A stretch of DNA of 64,000 nucleotides from Phycisphaerales bacterium (GTDB lineage: Bacteria > Planctomycetota > Phycisphaerae > Phycisphaerales > SM1A02): the NCBI GenBank assembly GCA_014238205.1, contig JABABM010000002.1, positions 62,001-126,000 of the forward strand, given 5' to 3'. The position numbers and the translations under genes are program-made. This document shows, piece after piece, positions 45,056 through 54,900 of this stretch. Below the pieces are notes generated by a model. It made no database searches, was not told where the DNA came from, and saw nothing but the letters and a program-made list of their open reading frames with translations. Each line of letters begins with the position of its first letter. The first letter of the stretch is position 1.

Positions 45056-45620
45056 GTTTTTTCACCCGGGCAGGGCCCCCGATGCAGCGAGGCATGACAT
45101 GCGTTGGATGTGGATCGATCGAATCATTGAGTTCGAAACCGAAAAACGGATGGTTGCTGTCAAGAGCATCTCGCTGTCCGAAGATCACCTCCACGATCAC
45201 TTCCCGGCAACCGACTCGCTGGATGCACAGCCGCTGATGCCAGCGACCCTGATCATCGAGGGCATGGCTCAGACCGCCGGCATCCTCGTAGGGTCCGTCA
45301 ATGGGTTCACCGAAAAGGTGATTCTTGCCAAGATAAAACGGGCCAGGATCGATGCAGACGTGTTCCCGGGACAGACCATTCGATTCGATGCGACCATCGA
45401 ACGAATCGATGCAGGGGGTGCAGCAACGACGGGGATCATTGAACGACGATCAAACGGGAGCAAGGATGAAGGCTGGGAACCAATCGGCTGCATTGACCTG
45501 ATGTTCAGTCACATTGATCAGAACATGGCCGGTGTCGAATTCCCAGAGCACAATTTCGTCTTCTCGGACAACTTCAAGATGATCCTGCACAGCGCAGGAC
45601 TCGAACACCTGGTCCGCTGA
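45042..45620 (+). CDS. FabZ-like hotdog dehydratase, second
   Basis: A 192-residue hotdog protein. M-R-W-M-W-I-D-R-I-I and D-H-L-H-D-H-F-P...Q-P-L-M-P-A-T-L-I-I-E-G-M-A-Q-T-A-G mark the FabA/FabZ core. The P-G-V of FabZ is replaced by P-A-T, and the catalytic acid is expected at the E of I-I-E-G. It differs from the first hotdog gene in sequence and length, so the two probably do not act on the same intermediate. The GTG start at 45042 overlaps the ACP gene by 14 bases. ATG 45099 is an alternative start near the conserved core. It converges with coaD. Confidence 0.8.
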   Translation: MPQPEFFHPGRAPDAARHDMRWMWIDRIIEFETEKRMVAVKSISLSEDHLHDHFPATDSLDAQPLMPATLIIEGMAQTAGILVGSVNGFTEKVILAKIKRARIDADVFPGQTIRFDATIERIDAGGAATTGIIERRSNGSKDEGWEPIGCIDLMFSHIDQNMAGVEFPEHNFVFSDNFKMILHSAGLEHLVR

Positions 45621-45640
45621 GCCTGCAGTCGTACGATCGA

Positions 45641-46216
45641 TCACTCTACGTGAACGTCCCTGGCCATCTGGTGCAGGGGAGAATCCGGTGACACCTGGAG
45701 TTCACGCAGTCGATCTATGACCAGGTCGGGAACCATGTTCCTCAAGCGTTCAAGGTCTCCACCAAGCCCGGCAATCTGGCGAATGAGGCCGGAGGAGGTG
45801 AATGCAAACTCCTCTCCCGTGACAATGAAGACCGTCTCGATATCTGCAACCTGTCGATTGGTGATGGCAAGTTGACACTCGCTGGCCAGGTCCGTGACAT
45901 TTCTTATGCCCCTGACCAAGGCCGTTGCACCCATGACCTTGGCAAAATCAACAGTCAGTCCGTCGTAGGCATGGACACTCACCGGGGCCTTCCCGGCACC
46001 ATCACCCAGTTCATTCACAAGAGTCCTGGCCATGGTCTCTCGTTCCTCGAAGGAGAAGAGCGTCGGCTTGTCTGGATTGTGACCGATCCCCAGGATCATC
46101 CTGTCGAACATCCCCCGCGCACGTTGCAGTACATCGAGGTGCCCCTTCGTGATGGGGTCGAATGAGCCGGCATAGATGGCAAGATGTTCCGTCAAGAAAG
46201 GGCCTCCGGGGGACAT
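45641..46216 (-). CDS. coaD: Phosphopantetheine adenylyltransferase CoaD
   Basis: A 191-residue CoaD, which makes dephospho-CoA from 4'-phosphopantetheine and ATP. Y-A-G-S-F-D-P-I-T-K-G-H-L-D is the nucleotidyltransferase motif; R-G-I-R-N-V-T-D and the C-terminal S-S-G-L-I-R-Q-I are also diagnostic. It is about 30 residues longer than E. coli CoaD through an extended C-terminus and a polar start. It faces the ACP/hotdog genes and would support their need for the 4'-phosphopantetheine arm. Confidence 0.92.
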   Translation of the reverse strand: MSPGGPFLTEHLAIYAGSFDPITKGHLDVLQRARGMFDRMILGIGHNPDKPTLFSFEERETMARTLVNELGDGAGKAPVSVHAYDGLTVDFAKVMGATALVRGIRNVTDLASECQLAITNRQVADIETVFIVTGEEFAFTSSGLIRQIAGLGGDLERLRNMVPDLVIDRLRELQVSPDSPLHQMARDVHVE

Positions 46217-46540
46217 GGTACCCCGGGCAGGTCAACCAACCTGCGCAATGCGCAGGAAACGACCTTCCGCAGGCCAAAAATCACGATGTCCGCTTGGCGT
46301 GGAGCAATGTGAATTGGACTGTGCCAATGAACACATGAGGAAGCAGGCCCCAGCCCCCTGAACCGATTGTCGGACCAGGACATACCGGGTCCCGGACAAT
46401 CTCCCTTCTCTCTCTCGATGGATTGCAACCCACGCAATCCCACCCTTCCTTTCCCCATGGGACCACGCTTCCGTGTGCACTCCACGGCCCTGCATCTGCA
46501 GGGCCGTGGCAATTGCGGTCGCCTGTTCCCCATGAAGAAC
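46217..46540. other. Untranslated stretch with three successive hairpins
   Basis: This 324-base space lies between two minus-strand genes and holds no credible gene. It contains three good inverted repeats in a row. Hairpin 1 is 46365-46401: GATTGTC pairs with GACAATC, then GGACC with GGTCC around an 11-base loop. Hairpin 2 is 46420-46440: GGATTGC with GCAATCC. Hairpin 3 is 46482-46509: 13 perfect pairs around a two-base loop. None is followed by a T run, so ordinary intrinsic termination is unlikely. It could be an untranslated leader of coaD, the 3' end of the upstream gene or a small RNA. I do not recognise any known RNA family. Confidence 0.5.
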
Positions 46541-47209
46541 TCAGGTGTGTATGAGGTTGTCCCGCCCGGGAACAAGCAGGTCGGCGATTTCAACCGCTTC
46601 CTTGAATGATTCAATTGCCCTGTTCCTGTCCCAGCAGTCTTCCAGGACCATTCCGCGTTCGTAGTGCTCGGTCGTGGCCACCGCGTCTCCGCAGACCAGA
46701 ATCGTGTTTCTCGGCTGCGGCAGGAGCAGTCCACAGCAACCTGGGGAAACTCCATGAAGCGGGAAGAGATCAACGCCCTCCGCGATTGAATCAGGAGCAA
46801 TCTTCACGCGTTCAAGGAGTTGATGCTCGTCATTGATGAGGACAAGGCGCTCCGTGTCCTGGTGTGACTCGGCCTCTGCACGTTCCTGTACCAGGAATGA
46901 CTCCATGGCATCACGCTCTGTCTCCGCCATGATCCATGATGCATGTTCAAGTCCAGTCAGGCCTCGGCGGTGGTCAGGGTAGAAGCTCGTAAGGAAAACA
47001 TCTGTCACACCAGAGAGGCCGATACCCGAACGTTCCTTGAGACGCACATCCAGCATGGGCGGTGGCAACGAGGGGTTGACGAGGACCTCCCGGTCCCCTG
47101 AAGTGATCAGCGTCGTGGTTGCATGTGGCGTCCGTGGATCGGAGGTTTCGGTCCAGAGTGGGTGGGAGGCAAGTGTCCCGAGAGAGATGATCCTGAATGA
47201 CGTCGACAT
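46541..47209 (-). CDS. Metallo-beta-lactamase-fold protein, degenerate motif
   Basis: A 222-residue protein with the secondary-structure order of an MBL-fold enzyme. T-S-F-Y-P-D-H-R-R-G-L-x-G-L-E occupies the place of the T-H-x-H-x-D-H motif (near residue 75), but the first two histidines are Ser and Tyr. H-G-V-S-P-G-C-C is the counterpart of H-x-P-G-H, and V-C-G-D-A-V-A-T-T matches the late metal-binding strand. The metal site is therefore partly lost, so it may bind one metal or none. It lies upstream of the structured stretch and coaD on the same strand; no functional link is evident. Confidence 0.7.
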   Translation of the reverse strand: MSTSFRIISLGTLASHPLWTETSDPRTPHATTTLITSGDREVLVNPSLPPPMLDVRLKERSGIGLSGVTDVFLTSFYPDHRRGLTGLEHASWIMAETERDAMESFLVQERAEAESHQDTERLVLINDEHQLLERVKIAPDSIAEGVDLFPLHGVSPGCCGLLLPQPRNTILVCGDAVATTEHYERGMVLEDCWDRNRAIESFKEAVEIADLLVPGRDNLIHT

Positions 47210-47322
47210 TGGAAGATGGAGAGTGTAATCCAGTGCAGGAAACCTGGCTGGTTGAACATCAACATGGAAGGTCTCCGATGCTCAACTGGCACATCATGGT
47301 GCCTCCCGCATAGACTTACCTC

Positions 47323-49323
47323 ATGTTCCTGCGCACCGTCCTGATATCAATTCTCTGCCTTTCATCGTGGTCGATGGCAACCCAGAAAGCCCCGATACAA
47401 GCAGGGCCACCCGCACCAGCGAAGGTTCCTGGAGGATTGCGAGACGATGTTAGCTGGCCCTCCAGGTTGGCGATGCGGACGTCAATGATCCGGGGAGCCT
47501 TCCCGATTTCGAGCCAGGTCGTGCTCGTCCCCGATGCGGCGACCTACCTTGATGAACTTGGAAAGTGGACGAAGCACAATCGATGGCCTGTGCTCCTTGA
47601 AGATGACTTCTACGCACCGATGTTCATGAGGGCCTACCAGCCCGAAGTGATCTACCGACGTGAATCGATCGGGGCACTTCCCCCTGATCACGATGAACGC
47701 AAGAGGATGATCGAGGAAATCGTCGCACGAGCCTGGCGCCTCGATGGGTCAGAAGCGACAACGAGTACCAAGGCATTCGATGAACGTGGTTTCATGCCCG
47801 TCGGGGTCGTTCTCTCTTCGCTGGAAGATCCCGCATGGACCGCTGCTGTAACCCTTGCAGCCGCTCATGGGCAGTACATCCGCTGGCTTGACGGCGAATG
47901 GGGTGGGTTGAACGAGATCCTCGACCTGGCAAAGACACGAGCACTCCTCAAGGAAGCGAACAGTCTTGTTGATTCAACAGGCCAGAGCTGGGATGAGATC
48001 GGTGATGCCATCGAACTCGTGACCGTGTGTCGCACACTTCCTGCACGATGTTTCTTCGATGCCGGGGAACTTCCAGAAGGCATGCCTCCACAGATCCTGA
48101 ATGGCCCCCGGGCAATCACGGATTGCATCGGTCGAAACATGGACGGTTCAAGGTGGGGATTTGCCGGGATGATCACCGGGGGGCAGCGGGCCTCGGTCTA
48201 CGCCGCCATGTGCAGTTACTTCCTGTTCCGGACGAATGTCTGGCTCGGAAACACCTACCCGAACGAAGAGCAGTGGGCTGCCTACCGGCTTGATGAAACA
48301 GCGGCACTTGATGACCAGTTCGGGTTCGCCGTACAGAATCATGACATGTTGTCTCTTCCCGAGCTACGAGCCATCAGTGCAACCGGCATTACGAGCGACC
48401 TGGCGATGATGACATCCAAAGGGAATGCTGATTTCTTCGATCTTGGAACAGATCGCGCCTCACCATTCGAAGTCCCCGTTCTCAATACTCCTACAGCTCT
48501 CTACCTGCTGCACAGCTGGTCGCTGAAGACACCTGGGGATCCACTGAGCGTCGGAGGACGATGGATGCGGAATGGAGCGTACGCGGTTGTGGGATCTTCA
48601 CATGAACCACTCCTCAGCGGCTTTGTTCCACCGATCGTCGTGTCAAAACGATTCATTGGCGGAATACCGCTTGGTGCAGCGGTTCGATACTGGCCCGGTG
48701 AAGGGGCGTTGTCCATCCCCTGGCGCATCAACGTGCTTGGCGACCCGTTCATGCGGTGTGTTCGCCCTGGCGAGATGATTAGGCAGACCGCCCTGACAGG
48801 AGACGGTGCCGGCATGACGGATATTGCTGAAGCCGCTGTCAGTGCTGCAGAACGTGCCCTTGAATCAACTGATGACGAACGCTATGCCGAAGCCATCAGG
48901 CTCCAGGTCCTGCTCGGCGCAGACCTGGTAGCTGTTGATCTCTGGAACAGGGCCGCTGGAGCTGGAGCCGATGGGCCCTCCTCGGCGAAAGCCGCCATTG
49001 GCTCGCTCTTCCGGGAAGGCAAGGCCATGGGATTTGCGGGTGCGTTTGAACGGCTTGAACACAAGACTTCGATGGACCGTGACATGCTCTGGTCGCTTCT
49101 TGGCAACACTCTTTCCCAACCCGGAGATCCTGTGTTCGTTGATCTACTGGACGACAATGTCCGGACCCGGTTCCCTTCTGGAGACATGCAGCGGCTTGCC
49201 CCGGCACTTCAACGAGTTCATGGCAGTGCATATGTGCGACAGCGAATTAATGAACTCGGGGCAGGCGCATCAAACCAGCGGGAACAGAAGGCCCTCGATG
49301 AACTTGGTTCCAGGTACCGTTGA
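47323..49323 (+). CDS. Large exported protein, gingipain/TIGR03790-like at best
   Basis: A 666-residue protein with a signal peptide (about 1-19). The region near residues 405-480 contains R-W-M-R-N-G-A-Y-A-V-V-G-S-S-H-E-P and R-Y-W-P-G-E-G...G-D-P-F-M-R-C, an arrangement I associate with caspase-fold gingipain/TIGR03790-type proteins of planctomycetes. The remaining parts (an N-terminal 350 residues and a helical C-terminal 150) are not recognised, and the catalytic Cys/His pair was not found with confidence. The function is open. It is divergent from the MBL-fold gene and lies ahead of the two-partner secretion pair. Confidence 0.6.
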   Translation: MFLRTVLISILCLSSWSMATQKAPIQAGPPAPAKVPGGLRDDVSWPSRLAMRTSMIRGAFPISSQVVLVPDAATYLDELGKWTKHNRWPVLLEDDFYAPMFMRAYQPEVIYRRESIGALPPDHDERKRMIEEIVARAWRLDGSEATTSTKAFDERGFMPVGVVLSSLEDPAWTAAVTLAAAHGQYIRWLDGEWGGLNEILDLAKTRALLKEANSLVDSTGQSWDEIGDAIELVTVCRTLPARCFFDAGELPEGMPPQILNGPRAITDCIGRNMDGSRWGFAGMITGGQRASVYAAMCSYFLFRTNVWLGNTYPNEEQWAAYRLDETAALDDQFGFAVQNHDMLSLPELRAISATGITSDLAMMTSKGNADFFDLGTDRASPFEVPVLNTPTALYLLHSWSLKTPGDPLSVGGRWMRNGAYAVVGSSHEPLLSGFVPPIVVSKRFIGGIPLGAAVRYWPGEGALSIPWRINVLGDPFMRCVRPGEMIRQTALTGDGAGMTDIAEAAVSAAERALESTDDERYAEAIRLQVLLGADLVAVDLWNRAAGAGADGPSSAKAAIGSLFREGKAMGFAGAFERLEHKTSMDRDMLWSLLGNTLSQPGDPVFVDLLDDNVRTRFPSGDMQRLAPALQRVHGSAYVRQRINELGAGASNQREQKALDELGSRYR

Positions 49324-49329
49324 GGTCGA

Positions 49330-49611
49330 TCAGTCGGCCCCGGCAATTGCCAGGTATTCAACCGGTTCAGCGGATGCGAACAGGTGCCATGCCCAGATCG
49401 ACTGGCCAAGACCATCACCTGCACTGACGCACAGCGGGTTCATCGACTGTTCAACAACCATGGGCGTACATGAGCCCTCGTCTTCCATGACGGAAAGTGA
49501 CACGAGTACGGGTTGATGTTCATGCATGACCGTTGCAGTCGTTGCCGTACAACCTTGTACGACTCCAAGTGCTGAACATGCCAGGATTGCCTTGATCGTT
49601 CGTGTGTTCAT
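49330..49611 (-). CDS. Small lipoprotein, unknown
   Basis: A 93-residue lipoprotein with lipobox V-Q-G-C21. The mature part is about 72 residues, with Cys at two positions (C-T-P and C-V-S) that could form a disulphide, and a W-A-W-H motif near the end. It lies just after the large exported protein, on the other strand. It starts with ATG 49611, which would overlap by four bases with a further small frame upstream. Function unknown. Confidence 0.6.
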   Translation of the reverse strand: MNTRTIKAILACSALGVVQGCTATTATVMHEHQPVLVSLSVMEDEGSCTPMVVEQSMNPLCVSAGDGLGQSIWAWHLFASAEPVEYLAIAGAD

Positions 49612-49922
49612 TCCTGCCCCTCGGATGTGGAAACCGGGCTTGAAACGGCTCGATTTCCCAGGTCTACCAAGTCGTCGGCAGGTTCCAGGGGCTCCTGAAG
49701 CGGGAGGTGGAAATAGACCCGGAATCGGTCTCCAGCATGTCCTGACCGATAATCAACCCCCGCTGGATGGTCTTGAATTGGCAATTCAAAGCGATCAGGA
49801 CGATCACAGCGATTGAGCGTGTCGATGTAGTCTGTAGGGACTGAAGAGTATTTCTCCTGGGAACGCGACCATGGAATTCGTGAAATGTATGTATGCAAGC
49901 ATTGCCTGCGTGGTGGTCGCAT
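49608..49922 (-). CDS. Possible small protein upstream of the lipoprotein
   Basis: A reading frame of at most 104 codons that ends four bases inside the lipoprotein gene (ATGA). Its second half (D-R-F-R-V-Y-F-H-L-P, then an acidic stretch) looks like a real protein. Its only ATG start (49922) lies 52 bases inside the TpsB gene on the other strand, and no good start is found closer. It may be real with an unusual start, or a chance frame. Confidence 0.3.
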   Translation of the reverse strand: MRPPRRQCLHTYISRIPWSRSQEKYSSVPTDYIDTLNRCDRPDRFELPIQDHPAGVDYRSGHAGDRFRVYFHLPLQEPLEPADDLVDLGNRAVSSPVSTSEGQE

Positions 49923-51754
49923 GCGCCTCCCAGTCGATGGCTGTCGACATCACCCCGACCGAGTCCCAGGATGGATACGTCTATGGTGTTTCCGACTTCA
50001 ACTTGAAATGGAATCACGAGCACCCAGATCTGCCCTCGATGGAATCTCTCCTGTCAATGCCGCTTGCATTGACGAAGACGAGTGAAGGGTGGATCGGGCC
50101 CAGGGCTGATCATGTAGTCCTCACGTCGCTCAATGAGATCAATGCCGCCGGCGGAGGAACCTTCTGGTCGTCGGCGCTGGGAACCATTTCGACCAGCCTG
50201 TCTGCAAAGTTGATCCAGGACGGGCTCATGGGCGTCTTCGTTACGGTCGACCAGTCACAAATCAGTGCTTCCGCGGCTTCTCTTGGACAGGATCTTCGGG
50301 AGGGGTGGGATCTTGAACTCGCCTACATCATGACGGTCGGCCAGATTTCCGAGGTCAGGACAGTCGCTGCTGGCGACCGACTGGATTCGGAAGTTGGAAT
50401 CAACAACCCCATCCACCAGCAGATCATCAAGGATTCACCGCTACAAGGGAACTCTGATGGATCGCCGGGAGATCTTCTTTGGCGCAAACAACTTGAGGAG
50501 TATTTCCTGTACCTGAGTCGACATCCCGGCCGTACGGTTGAGGCGTCCGTTGCAGCTTCCACACAACCAGGCGGGGTATCACTGGACTTTCTGGTACGGG
50601 AGAACAAGCCGCTTACTCTCTTTGTTGAAATGTCGAATACAGGTACATCGCAGGAAGGCTACTTCCGACAGCGATATGGCCTGTTCCACTCGCAACTGAC
50701 GGGAAATGATGACACCCTGTCGTTGACGTACCTCACCTCCGACTTCGATCGATCGAATGCATTCTTTGGAAAGTACGATGCAAGGTTGCCTGGCACGGAT
50801 CGGATGCGATGGAGTGTTGCGGGTGACTGGAGCCAGTTTGTTGCCGATGAGTTTGGCATCCTGACCGATGCATTCGAAGGTAATTCCTGGTCCGTCACGG
50901 GAGATGTGACAGCGAACATTGCACAGAACGGATCATTCTTCCTCGATGTCGTTGCGGGACTTCGATACCAGCACCTCTTCGTTCGGAACAACTTGTTCCA
51001 AATCGAAAGCAGTGTCGAATGCCTTCTGCCCATCATCATGCTTGAAGCGGACCATCTCGGGGATTGGTCGAACTTCACGGGCACCGTGGGACTCGAGTTC
51101 AACACCCTGGGAAACAGCGAGGAAGACCTGGTGCTGATGGGACGGTTCGATCCATCGGAGAACTGGGCAAGGATGAACTGGAGCCTTACGAACTGGGTGT
51201 TTCTCGAGCCCCTCCTGAACCCGGTCGCATGGGCCGATCCATCCACTCCGGAGTCATCCACGCTTGCCCACGAGGTGATGTTGTCATTCAGTGGCCAGTA
51301 TGCCTTCAACAGTCGCCTGATTCCCCAGTTCCAGGGTGTCCTTGGTGGCATGTACTCGGTTCGAGGCTATCCCCAGTCTGTTGCGGCTGGTGATTCGACG
51401 CTGCTGGGGAAGGCGGAGTACCGGTTTCACGTACCTAGGGTCTTCGCGATCGATCCAGTTCCCATTGAATTTCTCGGGGATCCCTTCCGTGCATCCCCCC
51501 AGCATGTCTATGGACGACCCGATTGGGATCTGATGCTCTGCGCATTCATCGATGCCGGCACGACGATGCAGTCACACCGTGCATTTTTCGAAACGGATAA
51601 CACGCTGATCGGAACGGGTGTTGGTTTCGAAATCCTGTACAAGCAGAACATCCGCTTCAGGCTCGACTGGGGCTTCCCTCTGAAGGATCTTCCTGCAGCG
51701 GGTGTCAAAGTCGGAGACGAGCGTGTCTATGTCTCCGGTTCGATCGTGTTCTAG
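49871..51754 (+). CDS. TpsB-type outer membrane transporter (ShlB/FhaC family)
   Basis: A 627-residue outer-membrane protein of the Omp85/TpsB superfamily. A signal peptide (residues about 1-24, A-S-Q-S-M-A) is followed by an N-terminal part of about 200 residues in the POTRA position. A beta-barrel of about 400 residues has aromatic strand ends and ends in Phe. The V-R-G-Y motif that sits inside the barrel pore of all family members is near residue 496 (G-M-Y-S-V-R-G-Y). It should secrete the TpsA-like protein encoded next. TpsB proteins are usually about 560 residues; the extra length is in the N-terminal half. ATG 49886 is an alternative start. Confidence 0.88.
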   Translation: MEFVKCMYASIACVVVACASQSMAVDITPTESQDGYVYGVSDFNLKWNHEHPDLPSMESLLSMPLALTKTSEGWIGPRADHVVLTSLNEINAAGGGTFWSSALGTISTSLSAKLIQDGLMGVFVTVDQSQISASAASLGQDLREGWDLELAYIMTVGQISEVRTVAAGDRLDSEVGINNPIHQQIIKDSPLQGNSDGSPGDLLWRKQLEEYFLYLSRHPGRTVEASVAASTQPGGVSLDFLVRENKPLTLFVEMSNTGTSQEGYFRQRYGLFHSQLTGNDDTLSLTYLTSDFDRSNAFFGKYDARLPGTDRMRWSVAGDWSQFVADEFGILTDAFEGNSWSVTGDVTANIAQNGSFFLDVVAGLRYQHLFVRNNLFQIESSVECLLPIIMLEADHLGDWSNFTGTVGLEFNTLGNSEEDLVLMGRFDPSENWARMNWSLTNWVFLEPLLNPVAWADPSTPESSTLAHEVMLSFSGQYAFNSRLIPQFQGVLGGMYSVRGYPQSVAAGDSTLLGKAEYRFHVPRVFAIDPVPIEFLGDPFRASPQHVYGRPDWDLMLCAFIDAGTTMQSHRAFFETDNTLIGTGVGFEILYKQNIRFRLDWGFPLKDLPAAGVKVGDERVYVSGSIVF

Positions 51755-51874
51755 ATCGACCCCGAAATACAAACATCTCCCGGATGTAAAACTACATTGC
51801 GACACGCTCGAACCCCTTCCAGGTTCCGTCTGGAGGGGTCGCGAGGGATATCGGACCCTAAATACGTCAACTCC

Positions 51875-51905
51875 TTGAGACCACACTTAAAAGGCGTGGT
51901 ATGTT
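51875..51905 (+). promoter_or_regulatory. Candidate promoter of the TpsA-like gene
   Basis: A -35-like TTGAGA (51875-51880) and a -10-like TATGTT (51900-51905) are separated by 19 bases, in the about 220-base gap between the TpsB and TpsA genes. The same gap contains the imperfect hairpin GCGAC...ACCCCTTCC / GGAGGGGTCGC (51799-51844), which could attenuate read-through from the TpsB gene and thereby set the ratio of the two. Confidence 0.4.
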
Positions 51906-51974
51906 TTCCATGGTCCTCTTCAGGGGATTCCGGGTGCAGTGGGACTCAATGCCCGCTTTCAGGGACATGAACCA

Positions 51975-54900
51975 GTGAAAGAGATGCTTACGTCCATCAT
52001 GAATATGGTGTGCATTCCGCTACGCCGCTGGAGCAGGCTGCTTGCAGCAGTCGCCGCAGGGTGGCTTGGGACGGTTGCATTCGCCATACCCGACGGTGGA
52101 ACGTGGGAATATGGAAATGGAACCATCACCTACAGCGGTGGTGGAACAACCCTCACGATCAATGCTTCTTCCAACAGCAGCATCATCAACTGGCTTCGCT
52201 TCAATATCGCCAATGGGGAGAGCGTCTTCTTCAACCTCCCCGGCTCCTCGTCGCGAGTACTCAATCGCATCAATGCAGCAAACGGCATCTCCTTCATCAA
52301 TGGAGTGCTTGCATCGAATGGGCAGGTCTACCTGGTGAATCCAGCAGGCATCACCTTCGGGGCCAACTCGATCCTGAATGCAAACCGCATCTACGCAGCG
52401 GCGGGTGACATGAGTTCCGATGATTTCCTTACCGGCATCGACCGCTTCACGAACCTCCAGGGAGAAATCATCAACCAGGGCTCGGTCACAGCGAACGAGG
52501 TCCATTTCGTCGGACATCGTGTCGTGAATGACACGACCGGCGTCGTCCAGGGCGGATTGATCAGCTTCAGCACGGGAAACGAGGTATGGATTCAACGCGT
52601 TGGAGACGGTATCTCCATCCGAATCGATGGACAGGACCTTGGAGATCCGCAGGAAGGGACAGTCAACGCATCACTTGACGGTGCCGGAGGCATCGAGAAT
52701 CACGGCTCCATCATCGCCGATCCCGGAGGCGCGATACATCTCGCGGCCGGTGACCTGCATGGTCTTGCACTGCTGAATACCGGCACGATCCAGGCGTCCG
52801 GAGGAACCATCCAGCTCACAGCTCGAGGCGGAGCGATACACAATGACGTGACAGGCGTCATCGACGCTTCCAACAGCACTGGTGATGGTGGCAACGTCCT
52901 TATCCAGGGGCCCGTCATCGTCAACCGCGGTCTCATTGCCGCAAATACGGATGCTGTCGGCGGCGAAGCCGGAACGATCGACGTCCGGGCGCATACGAAC
53001 GCCATCTTCACGGAGACCAGCAATGTCGAAGCCCGTGGCAACATTGCCGGGAGCGGTGGTGAAATAAACATCGAGGCAACAAATGGAACCGTCTACCTTG
53101 CCGAAGGTGGAACGCTCGATGTCAAGGGCGGCCTCCTTGGTGGAGACGGCGGCTCCGTCTCGATCACCGGAGGCCAGGTTTACCACAGAGCCACGACAAA
53201 GGTCGGGGCAATCAATGGCGCTGACGGCTCACTCTCCGTCACCGTTGACGAAAGCATTGTCACGACCGACGCATCCGTCGGGGACCCGGTGGGAGATCCT
53301 TCCGGCCTGGACCTGACTTCCGCAATCAATGTCACCAGCCAGATCGGAACCAATGTCCTGCACATGTTCGATGGAGATGTCTCGATCGACTCCTCGGAGA
53401 ACGTCTCCGTCATTGACGGGTTTGATCTGAATGGACATGACCTGGACATCAATGCAGGAAGCAACATCAATCTCTTCAACGAAGTCACAGGATTGAATGA
53501 TTTCACGCTTACTGCAGGCAACACGATCGAGTTCGGTGACAGTTTCACGGATATTGCCGGTAACGCCGCATTCACCGCGACCGAGATCAGGATCAACGCT
53601 TCTTCCCCCGTCTCCATCGAGACAGGTGGTTGGCAGACCTGGGATGGCGATGTCGTTCTGCAGGAAACAGACCTTTCCGTAACCGCGGAATCAGCTGAAT
53701 TCACCGGCACGATTGATTCGGACGGTCCAATGCATGCTTCCGAACTGAGCATCGATGTCGATGGTGAACTGCAGATTCTCGGTTCGATCGGTGCAAACGG
53801 GACCCTTGGTGCGATCGACCTGTCAGCAGACCTGATCACGCTCGGTGGAACTGAAATCAACGCCTTCGGTGACATCCTCCTGAATGCGGACGGTCATGCC
53901 GAGTTCGGTGATGTTGCAACCATCGTCGGGCTCGCGGATTCTCTTTCAATCACCTCTTTCCTGGGCGACATCCTGCTCGGGCAGAACGAGGTCTTTACCC
54001 AACTGGGCGATCTCTCCATGGAATCCGCTGGACTGGTCAGGATCGGCGACATCAATACCCTTGGCGATTTCAGCGTAACTGCGCCCGACATCGAGATCAT
54101 GAGTCGTGAAGGCGGTGACATACTCCAGTCTGATGGCACCTATGCATTCTCCCCTGGTGTTGCATGCATCGCCGGTGGCTCCATCTTCTTCTCAAGCACG
54201 CCGACCATACTTGGGTCTCTTGGTGCCGATCCGGTATTTGCTTCGGCCGAGGAATCAAGTTCATTCGTCTCAACCCTCAGTGGTTTCGAGACCATGCAGA
54301 TTGAACCTCTGGACATAAGCGACTTCACCTTCGGGGACGTGGTCCTCAATCTTCATCCCGTTCCAGCAGACGATGGAGGCGGAGATGATCCGGCAAACGG
54401 TAACGATGACTCTTCCCCCGGAGGAACGACACAAGGTGATCTGCCGGGATTGAACATCAGTTCCCTGCTTGCTTCCGCTGAACAGGTCGGTGCGACTGAA
54501 GACGGTCCACTGGTAATCGAGGATCCAGAAGAAGGCGTTCTTGCCGATTCCGAGGGTCTCATCGTCACGGCTACCGACCTTTCAATCGAGGTGGAAGTCC
54601 TTTCGGAGAATCCTGATGATCAACAGGGGTCCCTTACCCGGTCGGATATTCTCGCCAACTATCCTGTGAACAGCGTCAACCCGACCACTGGAAACATCCG
54701 GGTCAAGCAACGACGGTTGAATCGCACCATGCTTCGCAAGAGCCTTGGGAAGTACCAGGAGCTGCTTGCGATGCAGCCAGGTGACGTCGAGGCCAACCTC
54801 GAGAACAACAACACGACTCACATTGCAGATTCAATCAACTCCGCCTGGGCCGAGTATTCCGAGTCCCGGGAGGGCCAGGCCACTGGCGCCGGCTTCGGGG

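Noticed and set aside
46217-46540. Possible SRP RNA, RNase P RNA or tmRNA
   Set aside because: None of the conserved sequence elements of these RNAs was found; only unrelated hairpins are seen.
46367-46609. Small frames in the hairpin-rich stretch
   Set aside because: They contain no ribosome-binding site, change frame across hairpins and partly run antisense into the MBL-fold gene.
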